From Luteolibacter pohnpeiensis (lineage in GTDB: Bacteria > Verrucomicrobiota > Verrucomicrobiia > Verrucomicrobiales > Akkermansiaceae): a stretch of 64,000 nucleotides of DNA. Below the pieces are notes generated by a model. That model did no database searches, was not told the origin of the DNA, and saw only the letters and a program-made list of their open reading frames with translations. Numbering within the stretch: position 1 is the first letter of the stretch; each line of letters opens with the position of its first letter. The stretch is taken from positions 49,399 through 113,398 of the forward strand of contig NZ_JAENIJ010000011.1 of assembly GCF_016595435.1 (NCBI RefSeq), in the 5' to 3' direction. A program made the translations under genes and the position numbers. Of this stretch, positions 52,623 to 60,775 are shown piece by piece.

Positions 52623-53315
52623 ATGAAGTTGATCCACCCAACCCACTTCGCGAATCGTCTCGTTCGATTCGCCATTCCGCTCATCGCATTCGCCCAGATC
52701 GGTTCAGCCGCCGTCGTTTTTACTGAAGACTTTGAAGGCGGAACCAACGCGTTCGGCCTTCCGACTTACGGTTACAACGAAAACTACACGCTGGCCAACT
52801 CGCTGACACCGGCAGCCGGTTCGCGCTATGCCCACGGCGGAAATCCCGCCGGTGCGGGCGAAGTCATGTTCGAAGTTTCCTTCAGCGCGCCTGAGCTTTC
52901 ACTGACCGAGCTGGGATACACCAACGAGATGGTGGATTCCGGCACGCTCAATCTCACGCTCGCCGCCCAGTTCAGCACCTACCAAAGCCAGAACGATTTC
53001 GCGATCGTGTCCGTCCAGTTCCTGGATGCATTGGGCGGTAACCTCGGAAGCCCGATCGAAATCGGCGGTTCGGATTTCGTTTCAACCTTGAGCGGCGGAA
53101 CCGGTTCAAGGGGCTGGGACACGGACTCGCTGGAGTCGGCAATTCCCGTCGGCGCACGCAGCATGCTGTTGAGTGTTTCCGAAAACAAAACTCCGCAGGG
53201 TGCTTACATCGACGGTTATGTCGACAATGTCACCGTATCGATCGTTCCGGAGCCGAGCGCCATTTTTCTTTGCATCGCGGGCCTGCTGCCATGGTTCTTC
53301 CGCCGCCAGCGGTAA
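52623..53315 (+). CDS. PEP-CTERM sorted secreted protein
   Basis: 230 residues. Signal peptide (MKLIHPTHFANRLVRFAIPLIAFAQIGSA), then a beta-rich domain that starts VVFTEDFEGGTNAF and ends VDNVTVSI, then the tail VPEPSAIFLCIAGLLPWFFRRQR with VPEP, hydrophobic helix and Arg cluster. The opening strand VFTEDFEGG is like that of the PEP-CTERM protein at 19328 (VLFTDNFDRS), so the two may be distant paralogues. No catalytic residues were recognised. It lies between the EEP gene and GH92 and is probably co-regulated with them. Confidence 0.87.
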   Translation: MKLIHPTHFANRLVRFAIPLIAFAQIGSAAVVFTEDFEGGTNAFGLPTYGYNENYTLANSLTPAAGSRYAHGGNPAGAGEVMFEVSFSAPELSLTELGYTNEMVDSGTLNLTLAAQFSTYQSQNDFAIVSVQFLDALGGNLGSPIEIGGSDFVSTLSGGTGSRGWDTDSLESAIPVGARSMLLSVSENKTPQGAYIDGYVDNVTVSIVPEPSAIFLCIAGLLPWFFRRQR

Positions 53316-53458
53316 GGGACTCAGTAGGAAAGATCTGCCGGGGCGAAGGTCGGATCGTCGGGGATTCGGCCTTCGTTTTGGTCCGGCGGCTGCGGCTTCA
53401 CCAGCCATGATCAGGTTGACCGCGCGAAGGGTGTGGGTCAGGTTTCACGGCGTTGAAC

Positions 53459-56400
53459 ATGACACCTCATTTCCGCCACCAACTTCCAACAGGACTTACC
53501 GCTTCCATGATGCTCATGGCGATGCCACTCGCATCGGTAGCAGCGGATTCAACGAGCTTTTCCTCGTCTTTCGAATCCTACGAAACACCGCAGGTTTTCG
53601 CCGACAAGGCAGAGCCCGCGACCGCCGGACGGACGTTCCAGCAAAATGTCGCTGGCAAACCTGCCAACTCCCTCGCTGAATTCATCACCAAAATCAGCGC
53701 CAGCGATGAGAATGCTCCGAACGAAACCGCTGCTCGTTTGGCAGACGCGGACGCGAGCAGCAAATGGCTCGTGTTCAAAAATTCCGGTTGGATCCAGTAT
53801 GAACTTTCCAAGCCAGGTGCCGCAGCAACTTACAGCCTGACTTCCGCCAACGATGCACCGGAACGCGACCCACGCGATTGGAAATTGATGGGTTCTAACA
53901 ATGGTTCCGACTGGACGGAACTCGACGCGCAAAAAGATCAGTCATGGGACAAACGCCAGCGCGGCGTGACCAAGCGATACACCATCAAATCGCCAGGCAA
54001 CTACACTTTCTACCGGTTGGAAATTCTGTCCAACCATTCGACCGGCACCCTGCAACTTGCCGACTGGGATCTCGCAACTCAGGAAGATCCAGCCGCGAAA
54101 CTTTCGCCGATGACCACGCAAATCGGCAATGGTCCGCAAAGTGGCTACAACATCAAAGAAAACATGGGCTTCACCGGCTACAAGGCGCTCCGCTATGCCG
54201 GTCGTCACACCGCTGCGGGAGAAGGTTTTGCGACCAACCGCTTGTTCGATGTGAATATTCCGGTCGGTAAAGACTCGCGTCTTTCCTACCTGATTTTCCC
54301 GGAACTGACCGCGACCGATCTTCAGTATCCATCGACCCATGTGGCGGTGAACTTGAAGTTTACCGATGGCAGTGAGCTGTCCGATCTGAATCCGTTGGAC
54401 GTTTACGAAATTTCGGCGACCGCCAAAGGCCAGGGCACCGGCAAGATTCTGTATCCGAATCAATGGAACATGGTTCGCATCGACATCGGAAAATTTGCCG
54501 CGGGCAAAACCATCAGTGCGATCCAGCTGAGCTACGACAATCCCGGAGGCACGGCTGACACGGCATTTGGTGGATGGATCGACGATATTAAAATCGAAGC
54601 CGAGCCTGCAAAAATCGACGGCTCCAGCCTGACCCACTACGTCGACACCCGCCGCGGCACCAATTCTTCCGGCGCATTTTCCCGTGGCTCGAACGAAGTG
54701 ATCACCACCATCCCGAATGGTTTCAACTTCCTGGTTCCCGTGACCAATGCCCGCGCGCAATCCCGCGAGTATTCGTATCAGCATGAAAACAATTCGCTGA
54801 ACCGCACGCCGTTTCAGGGCCTCTCCATCTCCCACGAACCAAGTCCGTGGATGGGCGACCGCGATCAATTCTCGCTGATGCCGGTGCCAGGTGGCGCTGC
54901 TCCAAGCGGCGACCCGTCCGTGCGCGGCACAACCATGGATCATGCGAATGAAACCGCGCAGCCAGACTACTACGGAGTGAAACTGGACAGCGGCGCGATG
55001 GCGGAAATGACCCCGACCAATCGCGGCATGATCATGCGCTTCACCTTCCCGGGTGATCGCGGCAGCGTGGTTCTCGATTCGCCGACGGGTGACGGAGAAT
55101 TCAACATCGATCCCAAAACCGGCATCATCACGGGCTGGATCGACAAAGGCGCCGGCTTCGTCGTTGGCCAAAGCCGGATGTTCGTTTCCGGAAAATTTGA
55201 TCAACTGCCAATCGCCACCGGAGTTGCCGAAGGCGGCTATCAGCTGACCAAATACGCCGCCTTTGACACGAGTGAAAACAAAGTGGTGACCGTCCGTCTC
55301 GCAACCTCGCTGATCAGTCTGGAACAAGCGGGCCGCAATTTGGAAATGGAAGTCGGTGAAAAGAGTTTCGATGACATCCGGGCTGAAGCGCAAAAGATTT
55401 GGAACGATCGACTTGGCGTCATCACCGTTGAAGGCGCATCGGAAACCGAATTGGTCACGCTCTACAGCTGCCTCTATCGCTTGAACATTTACCCGAACGC
55501 CCAGTTCGAAAACGTCGGCACTGAGGCGCAACCCGACTATCGCTACGCCAGCCCGGTCAGTCCGAAATCCGGCGATGCGACTGCGACCAAAACCAACGCG
55601 AAAATCGTCGCCGGCCGGATGTATGTGAACAATGGCTTCTGGGACACCTATCGCACGACCTGGCCTGCTTACTCCTTGTTCTATCCGAACATCGCAGCGG
55701 ACCTGATCGATGGTTTCACCGATCAATATCGGGATGGTGGTTGGATCGCCCGCTGGTCCTCACCTGGCTATGCCAACATCATGACCGGCACCAGCTCGGA
55801 CGTTGCCTTCGCAGACGCCTACATCCGCGGCGTGAAACTCAAGGACCCGCTCGCGACCTATGACGCGGCTGTGAAAAACGCCTCCGTTCCATCGCGCAAC
55901 CAGAACGTCGGACGCAAAGGCCTGACCACTTCATTGTTCCTCGGCTTCACTCCGAAGTCGGAGCACGAGAGTGTTTCCTGGGCGACTGAAGGATTCATCA
56001 ACGACTTTGGCATCGGCAACATGGCGGCCAAACTCGCGGAAGATCCCGCCACACCGGAAAGCCGCAAAGCAACCCTCCGTGAAGAATCGGCCTACTATCT
56101 TGAGCGTGCGAAGAACTACGTGAACCTGTTCGATCCATCGATCGGCTACTTCCAAGCTCGCAATGCGGATGGCACCTGGGACCTTTCACCGGAAGAATAT
56201 GATCCGACCAAATGGTTCGGTCCATACACCGAAACCAACGGTTGGAACTTCGGCTACCACGCGCCGCAAGATCCGCAAGGAGTTGCGAATCTCTACGGCG
56301 GCAAAGACAAGCTTGAGGCGCGTCTCGATGCCTTCTTCTCGACTCCGGAAACCTCGCTCGGGCCGATCCACGAAGAAGTCGAAGCTCGCGACGGCCGCTT

Positions 56401-57304
56401 CGGCCAATGGGGCGTCAGCAACCAAGTGAGCCACCACATTCCCTACTTCTACAATGCCGCCGGCGTTCCCGGAAAAGCTCAGGAGATCGTCCGCGATGCC
56501 CTGCAACGTTCCTTCGCCGGAACCGAAATCGGCCAAGGCTACCCCGGTGACGAAGATAACGGCGAAATGTCCGCATGGTATATCTTCAACGCTCTGGGCC
56601 TTTATCCGATGCAAACCGGAACCAACCAACTGGTGGTCGGGTCACCTCTGTTCGACAAGGCCACCGTGCATTTGGCCAACGGAAAATCCCTCGTGATCAC
56701 CACCACGAACAACAGCCCGTCCAACGTCTATGTCCAGTCCCTTGAGGTCAACGGCAGCCCACACAGCAGCGTGACGATCAACTCGGACCTGTTCACGAAC
56801 GGCGGCACCATGAACTTTGAAATGGACTCGAAGTTCTCCGATTGGGGCACTGGTGAAAACGATGGGCTCCCATCGCTTACTCAAGGCACGGAAGTCGCCA
56901 AACCACTCGCGGACATCACCGGCCTGAAAGGCGCGACGACCAGCTCGACCGCGTCTAACAACGTCAAGCCGCTGTTCGATGATTCCTCGGCCACCCAAGT
57001 CCGATTCAATGTCGCCAAGCCAACCGTGACCATTGAATTCGAAGCCGCGACCTCCGCGCCAACGTTCTACACCCTGACCGCTCCCGGCAGAGGCGAAAGC
57101 CCGTCCGCCTGGGTGCTGGAAGGCAGTGACAATGGCAGCGATTGGACCACTTTGGACGAGCGGAAAGAGGTGAGCTTTGAATATCACCGCCAAACCAAGC
57201 CATTTGAAATCTCCGAACCTAAGGCGTTCCGCACCTACCGGCTGCGGATCACTTCGGAAGGTGACAACGTAGCGCTCTCGGAAATCGAACTCCTCGCGCG
57301 CTAA
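53459..57304 (+). CDS. GH92 alpha-1,2-mannosidase with discoidin-like domains at both ends
   Basis: 1281 residues from the ATG at 53459; a TTG at 53453 is a weaker choice. Signal peptide ends near ASVAAD. An F5/8-type C domain (about 60-200) has WKLMGSNNGSDWTELD, and a second near the C-terminus (about 1150-1280) has WVLEGSDNGSDWTTLDERKE. The GH92 module (about 390-1120) begins YVDTRRGTNSSGAFSRGSN. It contains NNGFWDTYRTTWPAYSLFYP and GYPGDEDNGEMSAWYIF (about 1027-1043), which carry the active-site acidic residues and Ca ligand region of this family. GH92 enzymes remove alpha-mannose from N-glycans, yeast mannan or mannosyl-phosphate. The paired binding domains and the upstream EEP phosphodiesterase suggest use of an anionic or branched mannan. 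No PEP-CTERM tail. Confidence 0.95.
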   Translation: MTPHFRHQLPTGLTASMMLMAMPLASVAADSTSFSSSFESYETPQVFADKAEPATAGRTFQQNVAGKPANSLAEFITKISASDENAPNETAARLADADASSKWLVFKNSGWIQYELSKPGAAATYSLTSANDAPERDPRDWKLMGSNNGSDWTELDAQKDQSWDKRQRGVTKRYTIKSPGNYTFYRLEILSNHSTGTLQLADWDLATQEDPAAKLSPMTTQIGNGPQSGYNIKENMGFTGYKALRYAGRHTAAGEGFATNRLFDVNIPVGKDSRLSYLIFPELTATDLQYPSTHVAVNLKFTDGSELSDLNPLDVYEISATAKGQGTGKILYPNQWNMVRIDIGKFAAGKTISAIQLSYDNPGGTADTAFGGWIDDIKIEAEPAKIDGSSLTHYVDTRRGTNSSGAFSRGSNEVITTIPNGFNFLVPVTNARAQSREYSYQHENNSLNRTPFQGLSISHEPSPWMGDRDQFSLMPVPGGAAPSGDPSVRGTTMDHANETAQPDYYGVKLDSGAMAEMTPTNRGMIMRFTFPGDRGSVVLDSPTGDGEFNIDPKTGIITGWIDKGAGFVVGQSRMFVSGKFDQLPIATGVAEGGYQLTKYAAFDTSENKVVTVRLATSLISLEQAGRNLEMEVGEKSFDDIRAEAQKIWNDRLGVITVEGASETELVTLYSCLYRLNIYPNAQFENVGTEAQPDYRYASPVSPKSGDATATKTNAKIVAGRMYVNNGFWDTYRTTWPAYSLFYPNIAADLIDGFTDQYRDGGWIARWSSPGYANIMTGTSSDVAFADAYIRGVKLKDPLATYDAAVKNASVPSRNQNVGRKGLTTSLFLGFTPKSEHESVSWATEGFINDFGIGNMAAKLAEDPATPESRKATLREESAYYLERAKNYVNLFDPSIGYFQARNADGTWDLSPEEYDPTKWFGPYTETNGWNFGYHAPQDPQGVANLYGGKDKLEARLDAFFSTPETSLGPIHEEVEARDGRFGQWGVSNQVSHHIPYFYNAAGVPGKAQEIVRDALQRSFAGTEIGQGYPGDEDNGEMSAWYIFNALGLYPMQTGTNQLVVGSPLFDKATVHLANGKSLVITTTNNSPSNVYVQSLEVNGSPHSSVTINSDLFTNGGTMNFEMDSKFSDWGTGENDGLPSLTQGTEVAKPLADITGLKGATTSSTASNNVKPLFDDSSATQVRFNVAKPTVTIEFEAATSAPTFYTLTAPGRGESPSAWVLEGSDNGSDWTTLDERKEVSFEYHRQTKPFEISEPKAFRTYRLRITSEGDNVALSEIELLAR

Positions 57305-57338
57305 CGATCCGCTTGATTTGATCCATTGAGATCCACCG

Positions 57339-57376
57339 AAAGGGATCAGGTCAGTCGGCCTGGTCCCTTTTTCTTT
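57339..57376. terminator. Bidirectional rho-independent terminator
   Basis: AAAGGGATCAGG (57339-57350) pairs with CCTGGTCCCTTT (57359-57370) over 12 positions with one wobble, loop 8 bases, followed by a T-rich run. The opposite strand also reads T3 after the stem. It sits between the ends of GH92 (+) and the N-acetyltransferase gene (-), whose stop codon falls within the T-rich part. Confidence 0.9.
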
Positions 57377-58196
57377 ATCCCACAGGTGTCATCATCTCCG
57401 CTGGGAACAAGCTCGCCTGCAGCACCGATCGGTCATTTTCCGGCATGCCGAAATCCCGAACTAACAGATCACGCAAATCCTCATCGCTTTCGATCGGACG
57501 CGTCTGCACCCGGCCATCAAGATATCGCAAGGTGTATTCTCCAAAAGCAATCACCCGCCAGTGATCGGCACAAGGCAAGGTCGTGAGCAGCGTTTTCCGG
57601 AACAACGATTCCGGATGGCTGTTGGTATACCAATTCCCGACTTCATAATCGATCGGCAGAACCGGTTTGAGCTCGAAGTGATATAAATCCTCCCAACGGT
57701 TCGGGCCGATCAACATCTGCTGGGTATAAACATTTTGGTCCAGCCGGTAGCGCCGCGTTTCGTGGGGTGTTGATTGGATCAAATCCGGTTCAAGCAGCAA
57801 TGGCACCGTCTGCCCCACAGCTCCGAAGCCAACATCGGCAATCCAGCGATCGCCATCCAGCTCAACCAGCAACAGCATGTGAGTGAACCCCGAAGGCGGT
57901 TGATTCCAGGTAACCCGTGAGATCAACTCGGTGACCTCGAATCCAATCTGCCTCAACACCGCGGCAAACAAGGCGTTGTGTTCAAAGCAATAACCACCGC
58001 GGCGACCCGCTACGAGCTTGGCCTCAATCGACTCCAAGTCCAAATGCACACGCCGCCCGGTCCACGCGGCAAGATTTTCAAATGGGATGCTGGAAATGTG
58101 CGCCAGGTGCAGCGCGCTCAGAGTTTCGATCGTAGGCGAAGCGGTTCCGGTAAATCCGATGCGCCGGAAATAAGATGGCAGATCAACGTTTTGCAT
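57375..58196 (-). CDS. Arylamine N-acetyltransferase
   Basis: 273 residues from the ATG at 58196 (MQNVDLPSYF); an upstream start at 58283 adds 29 residues that do not fit the family. The catalytic triad is visible: Cys70 in GRRGGYCFEHN, His106 in FTHMLLLV, and Asp121 in IADVGFG. ISSIPFENLAAWTGRRVHLD at about 34-54 is the usual N-terminal motif. It transfers acetyl (or another acyl) from CoA to arylamines or hydrazines in the cytoplasm. In other bacteria relatives act in antibiotic or quinone pathways. The siderophore-interacting protein gene lies 116 bases further along on the same strand, upstream of this start. Confidence 0.95.
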   Translation of the reverse strand: MQNVDLPSYFRRIGFTGTASPTIETLSALHLAHISSIPFENLAAWTGRRVHLDLESIEAKLVAGRRGGYCFEHNALFAAVLRQIGFEVTELISRVTWNQPPSGFTHMLLLVELDGDRWIADVGFGAVGQTVPLLLEPDLIQSTPHETRRYRLDQNVYTQQMLIGPNRWEDLYHFELKPVLPIDYEVGNWYTNSHPESLFRKTLLTTLPCADHWRVIAFGEYTLRYLDGRVQTRPIESDEDLRDLLVRDFGMPENDRSVLQASLFPAEMMTPVG

Positions 58197-58312
58197 GCCC
58201 GCGACGATACAAATCCGATCTCCGGACGTCATCAGGAACCTTTGCAAACCAATGGAACTTAAGGTGTAGACAAAATGTCGCAATCAACGGGAACATGGCA
58301 AACTTGAGTCAT

Positions 58313-59065
58313 TCAATCGACGTCCGGACTGACCAATGATTCATGGAAATCGGAACTACCATGTTTCCAGTAGGAGGCGATGCGCATGTGTTGCCGGTCC
58401 ACCTGCTTTTCCTCGGCGAATATCTGTCGCAACGCCGACATCAGCTTTGCCTCACCCGCACACCAGACGAAACCTTCACCATCCGGTAGGATAAGCCGAT
58501 GGATTGCATCGACCAGCTCATCCGGATCGGACATCCACTGAACCTCCGCATGCGAGAATTCCGAGAAATCGCGCCGATCCTCGTGATTGGGCAACTGCAG
58601 GCAAACCATCACTCGGGAATCGGCGGGAAGTTCTTCCAGCCGACGGTGAATGGCAGGAAGTCCTGCCGCATCGCCAACCAGCAGATGCCAATCGAAATCT
58701 TTAGAAATCACCATCGATCCACGAGGCCCGCCAATGGAAATTTGATCACCGATTTTCGCAGACTGTGCCCAATCCGATGCAGCACCGTGGGCATGAATCC
58801 CGAATTCGATGGTGAGTTCACCCTTCAAGAGATCAAAGCGTCGTGGTGTGTAGTCGCGCCGCAAACTCCCGCCGTCACCATCGGGCAGGAACAATTTGAC
58901 GTGGTCATCAAAAGACAATGAGACAAAGTTTTTCAGCGAATCAGCGGCAAAAGTGATCGCCATGAAACCCGGGCTGATTTTTTCGATGCACTTTACCCGG
59001 ACCTCACGCCGATGAAGTTCATGTCGGACGCGGTGGACTTTCTGCGATGGAATTGGATTGGCCAT
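58313..59065 (-). CDS. Siderophore-interacting FAD-dependent ferric reductase
   Basis: 250 residues from the ATG at 59065 (MANPIPSQ); a start at 59098 would add 11 residues. It has the ViuB/SIP layout. The FAD-binding part holds RRDYTPRRFDLLKGELTIEF, with the RxYTxR motif, and FGIHAHGAASDWAQSAKIGDQISIGGPRG-type residues. The C-terminal NAD(P)H part has LLVGDAAGLPAIHRRLEELP and GFVWCAGEAKLMSALRQIF, with SYWKHG near the end. SIP proteins reduce the iron in imported ferri-siderophores in the cytoplasm. No siderophore transporter is in the window. Confidence 0.93.
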   Translation of the reverse strand: MANPIPSQKVHRVRHELHRREVRVKCIEKISPGFMAITFAADSLKNFVSLSFDDHVKLFLPDGDGGSLRRDYTPRRFDLLKGELTIEFGIHAHGAASDWAQSAKIGDQISIGGPRGSMVISKDFDWHLLVGDAAGLPAIHRRLEELPADSRVMVCLQLPNHEDRRDFSEFSHAEVQWMSDPDELVDAIHRLILPDGEGFVWCAGEAKLMSALRQIFAEEKQVDRQHMRIASYWKHGSSDFHESLVSPDVD

Positions 59066-59209
59066 AATACGAATCGGACTTGTAGAAGCCCGGACCAAAC
59101 GGAATTCATTTAGTTGCCCTTGTCAACCTTTCGTTGTCATTATCAACCATTTTTCACCGTCAAATACGCCACAAGTTTGATGCTTGAGTTCATACAATTC
59201 TTCTATTCA

Positions 59210-60775
59210 ATGAACTCAATCATGCCTCCAAGCAACTCATCCTTACCGCGTGCTATTTTGTCGGTCGCCACCTTAGCGGTGGGATTTGCCAGCGGGTATT
59301 TGATTCATTCCACCTCGCCAAATTCAGAAGCACCTGCAGAGGCAGCACCTGACAAAGCGGCAAGATCGTCCTCTTCCAGTGGTCATGAAGACGAGACTCG
59401 CCCATTTACCAAAAACTCAGGAAATAGCATCCCTTCTGATTTAAGATCCTACGATAGCTTGGATGATTTGATGGCACTGAATGAGGACGATCTCTTTCCG
59501 AGGCTAGCCTTGTGGCTGGTCGATGCAGGACCGGCTGATTACGAAGACTGCTGGCACGCGCTCAGTGAAAAAACCACGCCGAATACGCGCATGCTGGACA
59601 TGCTGTTTATTCGCTGGACCAGTGATGATCCGATTGCCGCCATCCAAGCAGCCGAAGGCACCTCTTTCAGTCATATCCCGTGGTGGGGGTGGTCGAAAAA
59701 CGATCCGACTGCCGCGTATGAGTATGCCTGCGAGCATCAGCCAGATCAACTCGGACAAATTCTCTACGGCATTGGTCAAAGGGAGCCAGAAATGGCCATG
59801 CGACTTCTCCAAATGAACCCGGATGCCGGCAAAAATGGCTTGCCGGTCCGCGGCATCATCGAAGGCCTCACCAATACCGACCCTGAGGCTGCGGTGAAAT
59901 TTTCATTTGAGAATCAGTCATACCTCGATTCCAAACCCCTGGAGGCATGGCTGCGCGAAGATCCTGTCGCAGCCTTGAAATGGATATTCGAAAAGCAAAC
60001 TGCCATCCGCGGGATCAATACTGTTGAAACCCTAAAAACCCTGGAACGTGAGAACCCTGATCAGCTCCCTCAGCTCGCAGATTCGCTTCCTCATGGAAAT
60101 CTCCGGAGGCAGGTGGAATCCATGATTTTCCAACAGCTCATCCGATCGGATCCTGAAAAGGCCATGGAGCAAGCGAGAGCCAATCCTTCGAAGAAAATCG
60201 CAGCCCAGCAGCTTGCACAAATTGCAGAAAGCAATCTCAAGGACGATCCGGCTCGTTCACTGGAAATATTCACCGAGATGTTAGAAGATAAAGTGGATGC
60301 AATTAGCTCAAAAAAAATCGAATATCAGGATGGAGCATCCTCTGAAGGTGGCGGCGGTGAGATGGCCAGCTTGATACAAGGACTGATCCAAACCGATCCC
60401 GAAGGGACCTTGAATGCAGCGCTATCCGTGCAGGGTGATGCTTATACCCAAACGACCTACAACATGCTTTATCAATGGGGGACCACGGATTCCACAGCAC
60501 TCGCTGAGTGGGCAATCCATGTTGATAGTCCATCCATTCAAAAAAGCGCCTTGGAGGTCGTTTATTCCAAATACAAAGGCCAGGGTGATCTCGGTGCTTT
60601 CATTCCCACCATTGAGCAAATTGCCGGAAAAAATCGCCAATCCATCATGAGGCAATTCATCAGCGGGTGGTATTCAGACAATCCCGACGCCGCTTCCGCC
60701 TGGTTCAGCCAGGCAAACCTGAGCGCTGAAGACCGCGAAGCACTCTCACCTACATTTCAAACTTCGAATCGATGA
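59210..60775 (+). CDS. Membrane-anchored helical-repeat protein, copy 1 of a tandem pair
   Basis: 521 residues from the ATG at 59210; TTG 59114 and ATG 59180 or 59222 are alternatives. An N-terminal hydrophobic segment (AILSVATLAVGFASGYLIHS) anchors or exports it, followed by an Ala/Ser-rich linker. From about 100 the protein is a solenoid of roughly 30-residue helical hairpins. The marker is DPxxAxxWxxxxxP: SDDPIAAIQAAEG, KNDPTAAYEYACEHQP, NTDPEAAVKFSFENQ, REDPVAALKWIFEKQ, RSDPEKAMEQARANP, SDNPDAASAWFSQANL. No active-site motif. Such solenoids bind proteins or peptides. Its stop overlaps the start of the second copy (ATGA), so they are co-expressed. Similar units occur in the gene at 39378. 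Confidence 0.75.
   Translation: MNSIMPPSNSSLPRAILSVATLAVGFASGYLIHSTSPNSEAPAEAAPDKAARSSSSSGHEDETRPFTKNSGNSIPSDLRSYDSLDDLMALNEDDLFPRLALWLVDAGPADYEDCWHALSEKTTPNTRMLDMLFIRWTSDDPIAAIQAAEGTSFSHIPWWGWSKNDPTAAYEYACEHQPDQLGQILYGIGQREPEMAMRLLQMNPDAGKNGLPVRGIIEGLTNTDPEAAVKFSFENQSYLDSKPLEAWLREDPVAALKWIFEKQTAIRGINTVETLKTLERENPDQLPQLADSLPHGNLRRQVESMIFQQLIRSDPEKAMEQARANPSKKIAAQQLAQIAESNLKDDPARSLEIFTEMLEDKVDAISSKKIEYQDGASSEGGGGEMASLIQGLIQTDPEGTLNAALSVQGDAYTQTTYNMLYQWGTTDSTALAEWAIHVDSPSIQKSALEVVYSKYKGQGDLGAFIPTIEQIAGKNRQSIMRQFISGWYSDNPDAASAWFSQANLSAEDREALSPTFQTSNR

Noticed and set aside
53942..55726. 594-codon minus-strand open frame inside GH92
   Set aside because: Antisense to well-supported GH92 coding sequence; no domain seen.
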